The position numbers were made by a program, and so were the translations under genes. From the NCBI GenBank assembly GCA_023230265.1, contig JALNXR010000001.1, positions 1 to 39,153 on the forward strand: a stretch of DNA of 39,153 bases, written 5' to 3'. Source of the stretch: Bacteroidales bacterium (GTDB lineage Bacteria; Bacteroidota; Bacteroidia; Bacteroidales; UBA932). Positions 1 through 8,395 of this stretch are shown piece after piece (the first letter of the stretch is position 1; the number at the start of each line of letters is the position of its first letter). Under the pieces are notes generated by a model. The model had not been told where the DNA came from, ran no database searches, and saw only the letters and a program-made list of their open reading frames with translations.

Positions 1-397
1 CCTGCTTGAAGCAAATTTTTGCCAGCGAAGTTATTAACAGGCTGAACCTTGGAGCTTTTGGTGGCCCGCCGCTCCAGCCTGTTTATAACTTCAGACATAC
101 TATAAGACAGGCGGCTACGCTTCGCTAGGTTCTTTGCGTTTGTGTGGTTTCAAATCAGCCAAGCAACCGCTCTCCCTGAGCGGTGCGGGCCTGGGCGCAT
201 CAGCGAACCGGTGCAATAATCCACCGCGTAACGGCGGATTTACTATATTTGCGACACAAGTATGTCCTCCGCTATGCGGTGGACAACAATTATATTGAAA
301 CTCAATTTTTCAAATTCTTTTCAACCTGTATTTAGTTTAATATGCTAATATTCATTTGTGTTTTGAGTTTCATATCTGGTAGCAGGTAAGTTTTATT
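1..397. other. Non-coding left flank
   Basis: No convincing gene. The stretch holds a large inverted repeat (27-92), a short hairpin CCGCTC/GAGCGG near 168-184, and an AT-rich final 100 bases leading into the first gene. That AT-rich part probably carries its promoter, although no clear -35/-10 pair stands out. An AGCAGGT about 12 bases before the ATG at 398 is the likely ribosome binding site. Confidence 0.5.
27..92. repeat. Large imperfect inverted repeat
   Basis: The 18-base arms are 27-44 (GAAGTTATTAACAGGCTG) and 75-92 (CAGCCTGTTTATAACTTC), pairing with one mismatch. The loop contains a further GGAGC/GCTCC stem. The function is unknown. It could be a transcription terminator of an upstream gene without a U-tract, an end of a mobile element, or a recombination site. 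I could not fit it to the integron attC consensus. Confidence 0.55.
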
Positions 398-2044
398 ATG
401 AGTGGTCTATCACTACCTATTTCAATTAATGAACTTGTTCACGGTCATACCGTGGAGTGGGAGCGCATTGAATTTAAAGAGGGGTGGAATCCAGAAGATA
501 TACTGCATAGTATTTGTGCCTTTGCCAACGATTTTCATAATTTGGGCGGGGGATATATTATTGTGGGCATTGCTGAAAAGGACGGCATTCCTGTATTGCC
601 TCCCAAGGGGATACACAAAAACCAGCTTGATAAGATCCAAAAAGAACTGCTTAATTTAGGTCACTCCGCAATACAGCCAATGTATCATCCCATCTCTGTT
701 CCTTATGTCATTGAGAGTCAGCATGTTCTTGTTATCTGGGTGCCCGGAGGCGAAACACGACCGTACCAATGTCAAGTCTCTCTATCGAAGGCTAAAAACC
801 AATGGGATTACTACATTCGCAAACAATCCAGTTCAGTGCGTGCCGTCAAACAGGATAAGCAGGAATTACTTGGATTGACCGCAAAAGTTCCGTTTGATGA
901 TCGTTATAATCAACAGGCAGCTCTTGAAGATTTGTCACTTCGTTTTATCGAGGAATACTTAACCGAAGTCAACAGCGAGCTTGCCGAACAGATAGAACGC
1001 TTGCCTATCGAAACCATTGGCCGACAAATGAATATTGTCGGGGGGCCTGTAGAAGCACCATTCCCTAAGAATATCGGTCTCATGATGTTTAATGAACATC
1101 CTGAATGTTTTTTCCCTGCCACTCAGATTGATGTCATTTATTTTCCTGATGATCCTGGTGGAGATATTTTCGAGGAAAAAGAGTTCAAGGGTCCCTTGCC
1201 ACGAATTATCAGAGATGCACTCAGTCATATTAAGCGCAGCTACTTGAAGCAGACTATTATAAAATATCCCGACCGGGCAGAGGCAGACCGAATTTGGAAT
1301 TACCCCTATGCGGCAATAGAAGAGGCACTTGTTAACGCAGTCTATCATCGCTCTTACGAAATCCGTGAACCTGTGGAAGTTCGTATTACACCGGATGAAC
1401 TAATGATCCTTAGCTTTCCGGGACCGGATCGCTCGATTAAAATGAAGGATCTCATCTCTGGCAAAGCCGTTAACCGCCGATACCGCAACCGGAGGATCGG
1501 TGAATTTCTCAAAGAGCTGGAATTGACCGAGGGGCGGTCGACCGGAATCAGAAAGATAAATCAGGCAATCGCACAGAATGGATCTCCCGAACCGCGTTTT
1601 GAAACAGATGAAGATAGAAGTTATTTTTTGGTTCGATTTCCCGTACATCCCAAGTCTGTGATTAAGGCCAAAAAGGAAAAAATTACAGGTGCAGATCAGG
1701 AGACCATAAAAGTCACCATGGGAGTCACAGGGGAAGTCACAGGGCAAGAAAATGCACAGCCAGAGTTACAGCCAGAGTTACAGCCAGAGTTGCAGCCAGA
1801 GTCAATGGGAACACGGATTCTCCGAAAACTTACAGAAAGTCCGATGGGGAAAGCACAGCTATCTCAAGCACTGGGACAGAAAGCTGTCTCTGGACAATTG
1901 AACAAGGTTATTCGGATGCTTGTTGCAGATCAGACCATTGAGCCGACAATACCAGACAAACCTACTAGTCGTTTGCAGAAATACCGCCTTACCGCCAAGG
2001 GGCACCAGGTTTTAAAGAACATCCGGTCTGGCAAGGACTATTAG
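398..2044 (+). CDS. AlbA_2 (Schlafen-like) ATP-binding putative regulator
   Basis: This 548-residue protein resembles the RecG-like ATP-binding proteins with an N-terminal AlbA_2 (Schlafen-type) domain. The motif EFKEGWNPEDILHSICAFAN near residues 26-45 and GGGYIIVGI just after are typical of the fold. A central segment around 310-320 (EEALVNAVYHRSYE) matches the GHKL-like ATPase part of the family. The last 70 residues look like a winged helix. A low-complexity QPEL linker separates the two. Such proteins are often DNA- or RNA-binding regulators or nucleases near defence loci. Here it lies about 300 bases before brxF on the same strand, so regulation of BREX is a reasonable inference, not shown by the sequence. 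ATG 398 is the first start upstream of the domain. Confidence 0.75.
   Translation: MSGLSLPISINELVHGHTVEWERIEFKEGWNPEDILHSICAFANDFHNLGGGYIIVGIAEKDGIPVLPPKGIHKNQLDKIQKELLNLGHSAIQPMYHPISVPYVIESQHVLVIWVPGGETRPYQCQVSLSKAKNQWDYYIRKQSSSVRAVKQDKQELLGLTAKVPFDDRYNQQAALEDLSLRFIEEYLTEVNSELAEQIERLPIETIGRQMNIVGGPVEAPFPKNIGLMMFNEHPECFFPATQIDVIYFPDDPGGDIFEEKEFKGPLPRIIRDALSHIKRSYLKQTIIKYPDRAEADRIWNYPYAAIEEALVNAVYHRSYEIREPVEVRITPDELMILSFPGPDRSIKMKDLISGKAVNRRYRNRRIGEFLKELELTEGRSTGIRKINQAIAQNGSPEPRFETDEDRSYFLVRFPVHPKSVIKAKKEKITGADQETIKVTMGVTGEVTGQENAQPELQPELQPELQPESMGTRILRKLTESPMGKAQLSQALGQKAVSGQLNKVIRMLVADQTIEPTIPDKPTSRLQKYRLTAKGHQVLKNIRSGKDY
1757..1804 (+). repeat. Four tandem 12-bp units in a linker
   Basis: The unit CAGCCAGAGTTA is repeated four times with one change in each of the last two copies. 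It encodes QPEL repeats between the ATPase part and the C-terminal winged helix of the preceding protein. The length is a multiple of three, so gain or loss of units would change linker length without breaking the frame. Confidence 0.85.
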
Positions 2045-2348
2045 GATTGATTTAGGGGACAGACGCGTTGGAACAGAGAGGCGGAATTGTAGTTGGATTT
2101 AGATGGAGATAGCGGAGTGAGGTGCGAGTGAGTTTACCAGGAGATAAGGAAAAAGCTTTGAAGTCCATAACGGGGACGATTGCAGCAGGGGCGCGGGTGG
2201 CAATCCGTTTTTCAGCTACGAAGGCTTGGACCGCACATCTTTCTGCACTTTTATATTCATTTTTCCATGAGTTTGTCCTATTATGTAATGAATGCATTAA
2301 TTTCAAGTGGGAGTTGATAGAACGAGTAAGGCCTGATCGGAATAGTTT
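2045..2348. other. Intergenic region before the BREX operon
   Basis: About 300 bases without a supported gene. It begins with TTTAGGGGACAGACGCGTTG, which looks like part of a dispersed repeat. An open frame at 2122-2367 has no recognisable domain and overlaps brxF, so I do not call it. The promoter for brxF should lie here, but I see no strong consensus boxes. Confidence 0.4.
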
Positions 2349-2840
2349 ATGGCAGATTTGGTTGTAAATAAGGTTATGAGGTCAATTGAAGCGGCTGAGG
2401 AGCTGTATTATCGTCTTGTATTAGTAGCCGGTAAAAGCGGCACTGGTAAAACATCGGTCATGCAGAAGTTGGCTGACAAGCATAATACTGAGCTGATTAA
2501 TATCAACTTGTGTCTGTCTAAAGAGCTGCTGGAACTTACGGAAAAACAACGGCAGTTAAAGCTTACTGAAATTTTATCTGGAATTTTCGATTGTACAAAC
2601 AAGGTTGTTTTTCTTGATAATATCGAAGTTCTTTTTGATGTTGAACTTAAGCAGGACCCTTTGCGCTTGCTGCAGGGTTTATCCAGAAACCTTATCGTGG
2701 TCGCTTCATGGAATGGTTCATTTGATAACGGTAAGCTGACCTATGCTGAACCCGGCCACCGTGAATATAGAAAATATGATTCAATAGATGCTCTAGTTGT
2801 CGGCATAAACGAAGAGACAACAGCGGATTTTAGCCAATAA
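2349..2840 (+). CDS. brxF: BREX type 3 small ATPase BrxF
   Basis: This 163-residue P-loop protein has Walker A GKSGTGKT at residues 28-35 and a Walker B-like KVVFLDNIEVLF near 90. It is short, with no extra domain, as expected for BrxF, the small ATPase that marks type 3 BREX loci. It ends 17 bases before brxC and starts the operon. The identification rests on size, the two motifs and position immediately upstream of brxC. The ribosome binding site is weak (CGGAATAG), so the exact start is less certain than the gene. Confidence 0.85.
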   Translation: MADLVVNKVMRSIEAAEELYYRLVLVAGKSGTGKTSVMQKLADKHNTELININLCLSKELLELTEKQRQLKLTEILSGIFDCTNKVVFLDNIEVLFDVELKQDPLRLLQGLSRNLIVVASWNGSFDNGKLTYAEPGHREYRKYDSIDALVVGINEETTADFSQ

Positions 2841-2857
2841 GTTGAGGATGATGTGAT

Positions 2858-5800
2858 ATGAAATACGGAGAGCTAATTCAATTTGATCCGATCGAATCGG
2901 TCGTTCAGCTGCGTGATGCTGATAAAACAAGTGCTGCTCATCAGTTGGTTAACACCTATGTTATTTCTGATGAAATGGCCGAGCGAATGGTGCGCCTCGT
3001 AATTCCTCAGCTGCAGTTTGAGCAGCCGGTTGATAACAAGGGAATCTTGGTGGTCGGTAATTACGGTACCGGTAAATCACACTTGATGTCTGTTGTTTCC
3101 AGTATTGCTGCCGATGCTTCACTCCTTGACAGTTTGAACCACGAGAGCGTTAAAGCTGAAGCAGACAAGATTGCCGGTAAATTCAAAGTCATCCGCACAG
3201 AGATCGGCGCAACGACCATGTCACTCAGAGATATTCTGGTTGCAGAGCTGGAAGAGCATCTTGATAATATGGGCGTGAATTATGTCTTCCCAGGCTCGGG
3301 TATGATTACCAGTCATAAACGAGCTTTTGAAGATATGATGGCCAAGTTCGATGAGGTTTTTCCTGAACAAGGTCTCCTACTGGTGGTTGATGAGTTACTG
3401 GATTATCTGAGAACCCGAAAAGATCAGGAGCTGATTCTTGATTTGAACTTCCTCCGCGAAGTCGGCGAGGTCTGTAAGGATCTTCGTTTTCGTTTCATAG
3501 CCGGTGTGCAGGAAGCAATATTTGACAGTCCAAGATTTGCCTTTGTGGCTGATAGCATCCGAAGGGTGAAGGACCGGTTCGAACAGATTCTTATTGCTCG
3601 AAGTGATGTCAAATTCGTAGTAGCCGAGCGTCTGCTTAAGAAGACCGTCGAACAACAAGCCAAGATTCGTGAATACCTGATGCCATTTGCTAAATACTAT
3701 GGCGGCCTCAACGAGCGGATGGATGAATTTGTCCGGCTCTTTCCTGTACACCCTGATTACATAGACACATTCGAAAGAGTAACCGTTGTTGAAAAGCGTG
3801 AAGTCCTCAAAACCCTGTCTATGGGCATGAAGGGCATCTTGAATAAAGATGTTCCGGAAAATGAGCCCGGCCTGATCGCTTTTGACAGTTACTGGAGCAC
3901 CTTAAAACAAAATGCCTCTTTCCGGGCTATCCCTGAGATACGGGCGGTTATCGACTGCAGTCAGGTGCTTGAGTCTCGAATCGAAAATGCTATCTCCCGC
4001 AAACAATATAAACCAATGGCGCTGCGTCTGATCCATGCGCTTTCCGTTCATCGACTTACAACTGGTGATATTTACGCTCCATTGGGAGCCAGTGCTGAGG
4101 AACTGCGCGACCGCCTCTGCCTCTTTGATCCACTGATTGCCGAACTTGGAAGTGATGAGCCGGACAAGGATCTACAGACTCATGTTGAAACCGTTCTTCG
4201 TGAAATACATAAAACGGTCAGTGGTCAGTTTATCTCCTTCAATGCCGACAACCGTCAGTTCTATCTCGACCTGAAGAAAACAGATGATTTTGACGCCCTT
4301 ATTGATAAGAGAGCAGAAAGTTTAGGCGATACTCAGCTTGACCGTTTCTATTATGAAGCATTGAAGCGAGTTATGGAATGCCAGGACTCTACCTATGTGA
4401 CCGGATACAAGATCTGGCAGCATGAACTGGTATGGCAGGATCATAAAGCCGCTCGTTCCGGTTATCTCTTTTTTGGAGCACCCAACGAAAGATCTACGGC
4501 TGTGCCGACTCGGGATTTTTACATCTATTTCATTCAACCAAACGATCCTCCACGTTTCAAGGACGACAAGGTCAGTGATGAGGTTTTCTTTCGGCTAAAA
4601 CCATTGAGTGATACCAGCGAGGAATTTCAAACATCATTGAAGAACTATGCGGCTGCACTTGATCTGGCAGCAACGTCTTCAGGCCACGCAAAAGCTACCT
4701 ATGAAGCCAAAGCCAATGGCTTCCTCAAGAAGCTCGTTCAATGGCTGCAGAAACACATGATGGATGCCTTTGAAGTGACCTATCAAGGCAGATCCAAGCC
4801 CATGAACGAATGGGCAAAAGGCAAATCCATCAGAGACCTATCAGGTTTATCGCCGCATGAAACCATTAACTTCCGGGATCTGGTCAATACCATTGCCGGA
4901 ATCTGCCTTGCGCCTAATTTTGAAAATCAGGCTCCTGAATATCCCGTCTTTTCAGTCCTGATTACCGGAAACAACAGAGCGCAGGCTGCACAGGATGCGC
5001 TGCGGGCGATCGGTGGCCAGAACCGGACCAAGCAGGCAACGGCTGTACTGGATGCCTTGGAGCTTCTGGACGGTGAAAAGATAGAGCCTTACAAATCCAA
5101 ATACACCCGCTTTATTCTCGATGTCGTAAAAGCCAAAGGACATGGCCAGGTCGTAAACCGGAATGAAATTATTCAGGACGATCACGGCTCAGAATATATG
5201 AATCCAGGCGGTTTCCGTCTAGAGCCGGAATGGATAACAGTATTGATCTCTGCTCTGGTTTATTCAGGCGATATTGTACTATCCATCCCGGGTAAAAAGT
5301 TTGATGCAACTGGACTTCAGCAGCTTGCAGCGACAGGCATGGATGAACTGATCCGGTTCAAACACCTCGAACAGCCAAAGGAATGGAATATCCCGGCGCT
5401 TAAGGCCACGTTCGAGCTTCTCGGCATGACACCGGGCATGGCTCAATTGGTCGCTCAAGGGAATGATGAGCCTATTCAAAATCTTCAGCAGTCCGTTGGC
5501 AAGATTGTTAAACGGATTGTGATGACACAGCAGACCTTGCGTGAAGGTCTTTCATTCTGGGGACTGAATCTTCTTGGTGGTACAGATCTGGCAAATCAGG
5601 CATCAGGATTGGATGGTGCCAAGACCTTCTTTGAGTCACTTCAAGCCTATACATCTCCCGGTAAATTAAAAAATTTCCGTTACAGCATGGATGAAGTAAA
5701 AGCCCATGAAAATGCAGTGAAGGCGCTGGATGATCTGGATGCCCTACGTGAATTTGTCATGGATCACAGCCCGACAGCCTCGTGGCTATCAACAGCCGAA

Positions 5801-6619
5801 GGTGTTTTACCGCCAGAGCACGACTGGGTCGATCGCATGAAAACAACCCGTCAGGATGTGTTGGAAATGCTCAAGCAGACCGATCTGACTGAACTGGCCA
5901 GCCAGTCCCAGAATGTCGGGGCAAAGCTCCAGCAACTTAAGAAAGACTATATCGTTGTTTACATCGGCCTTCATACCAAGGCCCGCTTAGGTATAAACGA
6001 TGACAAACGTAAGGCAGCCTTGATGGGAGACCATCGCCTGCAGACGCTACTGAAACTGGCAGGCATTGATTTGATGCCAAGACAGCAGCTCACGGATTAC
6101 CAGAACCGGCTGGCCGGACTGAAAAGTTGCTTCGCCTTGACCGAGCAGAACCTTGAGGCCACACCGGCCTGTTCGCATTGCCAATTTCACCCTACGGCTG
6201 AAATTGGAGTTCAGGGTTCAGGGTTTCTGGTTTCTGGTTCGGATAAGTTGCAAAAGTTGGAAGATGAGTTGGACAAGATGTTGGAGCAATGGACTGCAAC
6301 TTTGTTGAACAACTTAGAAGACCCGATTACTCAGGCGAATATCAATGAACTGCTTCAAGATGATGATAAAAAGTTGGTGCAAGCCTTTATCGACTCCAAA
6401 GAATTGCCAGATGTAGTGGATAGTAACTTTACGCAGACGCTGAAAACAATTCTGGCCGGTCTGCAAAAGGTAATCATCAAAAAAAGTGACTTGTTGGCAA
6501 AGGTTTCTGATTTAGGTCCGGCAACACCAAATGACTTGAAAAGGGTGCTTAATACTTATGTGGACGAACTGGCAAAAGGAAAAGATCCGGCAAAAGTCCG
6601 CATCGTAATGGAGGCGTGA
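2858..6619 (+). CDS. brxC: BREX type 3 large P-loop ATPase BrxC
   Basis: At 1253 residues this is the size expected for BrxC, the large ATPase core of BREX. Walker A is GNYGTGKS at residues 67-74 and a Walker B-like [12 protein letters not shown] lies near 174. The N-terminal pattern ([19 protein letters not shown]) and a C-terminal CSHC zinc-ribbon half site near residue 1108 fit the family. GAGG ten bases before ATG 2858 supports the start. Near residues 1118-1128 a short repetitive insert ([11 protein letters not shown]) interrupts the region after the CSHC motif and looks like a translated dispersed repeat. The protein is presumed cytoplasmic and to work with BrxF, PglX and PglZ in phage exclusion. 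Confidence 0.93.
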   Translation: MKYGELIQFDPIESVVQLRDADKTSAAHQLVNTYVISDEMAERMVRLVIPQLQFEQPVDNKGILVVGNYGTGKSHLMSVVSSIAADASLLDSLNHESVKAEADKIAGKFKVIRTEIGATTMSLRDILVAELEEHLDNMGVNYVFPGSGMITSHKRAFEDMMAKFDEVFPEQGLLLVVDELLDYLRTRKDQELILDLNFLREVGEVCKDLRFRFIAGVQEAIFDSPRFAFVADSIRRVKDRFEQILIARSDVKFVVAERLLKKTVEQQAKIREYLMPFAKYYGGLNERMDEFVRLFPVHPDYIDTFERVTVVEKREVLKTLSMGMKGILNKDVPENEPGLIAFDSYWSTLKQNASFRAIPEIRAVIDCSQVLESRIENAISRKQYKPMALRLIHALSVHRLTTGDIYAPLGASAEELRDRLCLFDPLIAELGSDEPDKDLQTHVETVLREIHKTVSGQFISFNADNRQFYLDLKKTDDFDALIDKRAESLGDTQLDRFYYEALKRVMECQDSTYVTGYKIWQHELVWQDHKAARSGYLFFGAPNERSTAVPTRDFYIYFIQPNDPPRFKDDKVSDEVFFRLKPLSDTSEEFQTSLKNYAAALDLAATSSGHAKATYEAKANGFLKKLVQWLQKHMMDAFEVTYQGRSKPMNEWAKGKSIRDLSGLSPHETINFRDLVNTIAGICLAPNFENQAPEYPVFSVLITGNNRAQAAQDALRAIGGQNRTKQATAVLDALELLDGEKIEPYKSKYTRFILDVVKAKGHGQVVNRNEIIQDDHGSEYMNPGGFRLEPEWITVLISALVYSGDIVLSIPGKKFDATGLQQLAATGMDELIRFKHLEQPKEWNIPALKATFELLGMTPGMAQLVAQGNDEPIQNLQQSVGKIVKRIVMTQQTLREGLSFWGLNLLGGTDLANQASGLDGAKTFFESLQAYTSPGKLKNFRYSMDEVKAHENAVKALDDLDALREFVMDHSPTASWLSTAEGVLPPEHDWVDRMKTTRQDVLEMLKQTDLTELASQSQNVGAKLQQLKKDYIVVYIGLHTKARLGINDDKRKAALMGDHRLQTLLKLAGIDLMPRQQLTDYQNRLAGLKSCFALTEQNLEATPACSHCQFHPTAEIGVQGSGFLVSGSDKLQKLEDELDKMLEQWTATLLNNLEDPITQANINELLQDDDKKLVQAFIDSKELPDVVDSNFTQTLKTILAGLQKVIIKKSDLLAKVSDLGPATPNDLKRVLNTYVDELAKGKDPAKVRIVMEA
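6209..6240 (+). repeat. Dispersed repeat translated inside brxC
   Basis: GTTCAGGGTTCAGGG followed by TTTCTGGTTTCTGGTTC forms two short direct repeats and is read in frame as [11 protein letters not shown]. It sits just after the CSHCQFHP zinc-ribbon element of BrxC. Its composition is unlike the surrounding gene, and GTTCAGGGTTCAGGG tracts are typical of dispersed repeats. The insertion keeps the frame. Confidence 0.5.
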
Positions 6620-6644
6620 ACCACAGATGGACACGGATCAACAC
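6619..6644 (+). repeat. Left dispersed repeat bracketing the AlbA_2 insert
   Basis: The 26 bases begin with AACCACAGATGGACACGGAT and then CAACAC. Their inverted relative is at 8355-8380: its reverse complement begins AACCACGAATAGACACAAAT. The repeat overlaps the last base of the brxC stop and supplies the ATG and first codons (MDTDQH) of the next gene. Confidence 0.65.
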
Positions 6645-8087
6645 AAAATTGAGAAGTTAATTCAGCAGGGAGAAAGCTTAACCCTGGAATTCAAGAGCGA
6701 CCTGAAATGTCTGCCTGATCGCGACTTGGTGGCAGCGGTCGTGTCTTTGGCCAATACCGATGGTGGCGAGCTACTGCTTGGGGTTGAGGATGATGGCACA
6801 CCGGAAGCTGTGCCATTTTATCCTCATGAATTCATTCAGCGCCAGTCGTCGATGGGACTAGTCGATCCCTCGGCCATGGTGCTGGAGGAAGTGGATGCCA
6901 GCCAGCTTGATCCCTTGCAACGCCTGCGCATTCGCAATGCCATCAAAAAATATGGTGGCGAACCATCCTTATTGCCGTTGGCAGATGAAGAGTTGGATGG
7001 TGCCTTAGGTCTGTGTTTAGAGGTGAACGGCATCAAGCGGCCAACGGTTGCGGGCTTACTTTTGTTGGGAACAGAAAACCTGTTGAGACAACACCTTCCT
7101 GCATATGAAGTCGCCTTTCAAGTTCTCAGTGGCACAGATGTAAGAGTAAATGAATTTTTCCGCAAACCCCTGCTTGAAACCTTTGAAGAGATTGAACTCC
7201 TTTTCAGGGCGAGAGTTGAAGAGGAAAAAATACAGGTTGGTCTTTTCCGCGTTCCAGTCCCCAATTATGATCGCCGTGCTTTTCGGGAGGCTTTTGTTAA
7301 CTCTTTGGTACACCGTGATTTCAGCAGACTGGGTGCAGTTCATGTCAAAATATCTGACGACGGACTGACCTTTAGTAATCCAGGCGGCTTTGTCGAGGGT
7401 GTCAATCTTAATAATCTTCTGGTTGCAGATCCTCGTTCCCGTAATCCCCTGTTAGCTGATGTAATAAAAAGAATAGGACTTGCTGAGCGGACTGGAAGGG
7501 GTATCGACCGTATTTATGAAGGCATGTTGCGATACGGCCGACCGGCACCGGATTACTCAATGTCTAATGAGTTCACGGTTTCCGTGCAGATGGCTAACAC
7601 GGCGGCTGATCTGGATTTCCTGAAAATGGTTGTGGAACAGGAAGACAAACCGGGAAACATGCCCGTTGATTCTCTGATTATTTTGTCGCGATTACGGAAA
7701 GAACGCAGGTTAACAACAGCTGACTTTGTTGCATCTGTACAAAAAACGGAGACCAGTGTTCGCTCTGTACTTGAAAAACTGGTTGAAACCGGCTTTCTGG
7801 AACCCCACGGTATCGGCAGGGGCCGGACCTATACACTGAGTGTTGATCTATATCAGAATGCCGGTCAGAATGCGGAGTATATACGCCAGGCAGGTTTTTC
7901 TGTCATCCAGCAGGAGCAGATGGTGCTTAGCTATATCAATAAACACGGAAGTATTAAACGAGCGGATGCCGCTGATTTGTGTCGCATCAGCCCGTTTCAA
8001 GCCACGCGATTGCTTAAACGCATGGAAAAAAAGGGCTTGATATTGCCGCTTGGACAGGGACGGGGGACTCGTTATGAGCAAAAATAG
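6627..8087 (+). CDS. AlbA_2 ATP-binding protein inserted in BREX, shortened
   Basis: This 486-residue relative of RecG-like AlbA_2 proteins has an N-terminal AlbA_2 start (LEFKSDLKCLPDRDLVAAVV, then NTDGGELLLGVEDDG). A GHKL-like segment (REAFVNSLVHRDFS near 219) follows, with two winged-helix segments in the last 150 residues. From family memory, the stretch GVEDDG normally leads into about 60 more AlbA_2 residues, and ADGTPEAVPFYPHEF comes later. Here the two are joined directly at DGT (residues 56-58), suggesting an in-frame internal deletion. GGAGG at 6610-6614 may drive translation. The start codon lies in a dispersed repeat. The gene is not part of the usual BREX-3 set and probably is an insert with a regulatory or nucleic-acid-binding role. 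Confidence 0.75.
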   Translation: MDTDQHKIEKLIQQGESLTLEFKSDLKCLPDRDLVAAVVSLANTDGGELLLGVEDDGTPEAVPFYPHEFIQRQSSMGLVDPSAMVLEEVDASQLDPLQRLRIRNAIKKYGGEPSLLPLADEELDGALGLCLEVNGIKRPTVAGLLLLGTENLLRQHLPAYEVAFQVLSGTDVRVNEFFRKPLLETFEEIELLFRARVEEEKIQVGLFRVPVPNYDRRAFREAFVNSLVHRDFSRLGAVHVKISDDGLTFSNPGGFVEGVNLNNLLVADPRSRNPLLADVIKRIGLAERTGRGIDRIYEGMLRYGRPAPDYSMSNEFTVSVQMANTAADLDFLKMVVEQEDKPGNMPVDSLIILSRLRKERRLTTADFVASVQKTETSVRSVLEKLVETGFLEPHGIGRGRTYTLSVDLYQNAGQNAEYIRQAGFSVIQQEQMVLSYINKHGSIKRADAADLCRISPFQATRLLKRMEKKGLILPLGQGRGTRYEQK

Positions 8088-8354
8088 CAAGAATACGAGC
8101 GGCGCACGCAATCGCTCGTATTTTGCGAGCGGCGCACGCATCTGCACCTATTTATGCTCGCTGAGCGTAACTGGGCGCACCGAGCAAAAAGCGAGCTTTA
8201 CGAGCATGGAGCCGCCTGGAACCGTGCGAATAATGCGCACGGCGCGTGAATATATGCGCTCAGCTCATAACTTATGCGCCAGACGCAAAAGGACGCGTAT
8301 CGTTCCTATACACGCATGTATAGAAGCGTGCATCACTCGCCTTTATCATCAGTC
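8088..8354. repeat. Palindrome-rich GCG repeat region
   Basis: About 270 bases rich in GCG, CGAGC and GCGCAC. CGAGCGGCGCACGCA occurs twice, at 8096-8110 and 8126-8140. AATACGAGCG (8092-8101) pairs with CGCTCGTATT (8113-8122). CCGTGCG/CGCACGG and CTATAC/GTATAG form further stems downstream. An open frame runs through it without a domain, and I regard that as fortuitous. It separates the AlbA_2 insert from pglX and may affect how much of the transcript reaches pglX. Confidence 0.6.
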
Positions 8355-8380
8355 GTGTGAATTTGTGTCTATTCGTGGTT
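8355..8380 (-). repeat. Right dispersed repeat bracketing the AlbA_2 insert
   Basis: GTGTGAATTTGTGTCTATTC then GTGGTT. Its reverse complement matches the repeat at 6619-6644 in 17 or so of 26 positions, with the conserved blocks AACCAC, GACAC and CACAC in register. It ends 15 bases before the pglX start. Confidence 0.6.
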
Positions 8381-8395
8381 CAAATAAAGGATAAT

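Noticed and set aside
27..92. Integron attC site
   Set aside because: The arms contain GTT and AAC but not the conserved core spacing, and no integrase or cassette pattern follows.
2122..2367. 81-codon open frame before brxF
   Set aside because: It overlaps the brxF start and has no domain. The region looks like repeat-derived non-coding sequence.
8092..8140. CRISPR-like repeats
   Set aside because: There are only two direct repeats with a 15-base unit, no regular spacers and no cas genes.
8074..8394. Open frame of about 106 codons overlapping the AlbA_2 stop
   Set aside because: It follows palindromic GCG repeats, has no domain and no good ribosome binding site, and runs into the pglX start. 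Lack of stops is explained by composition.
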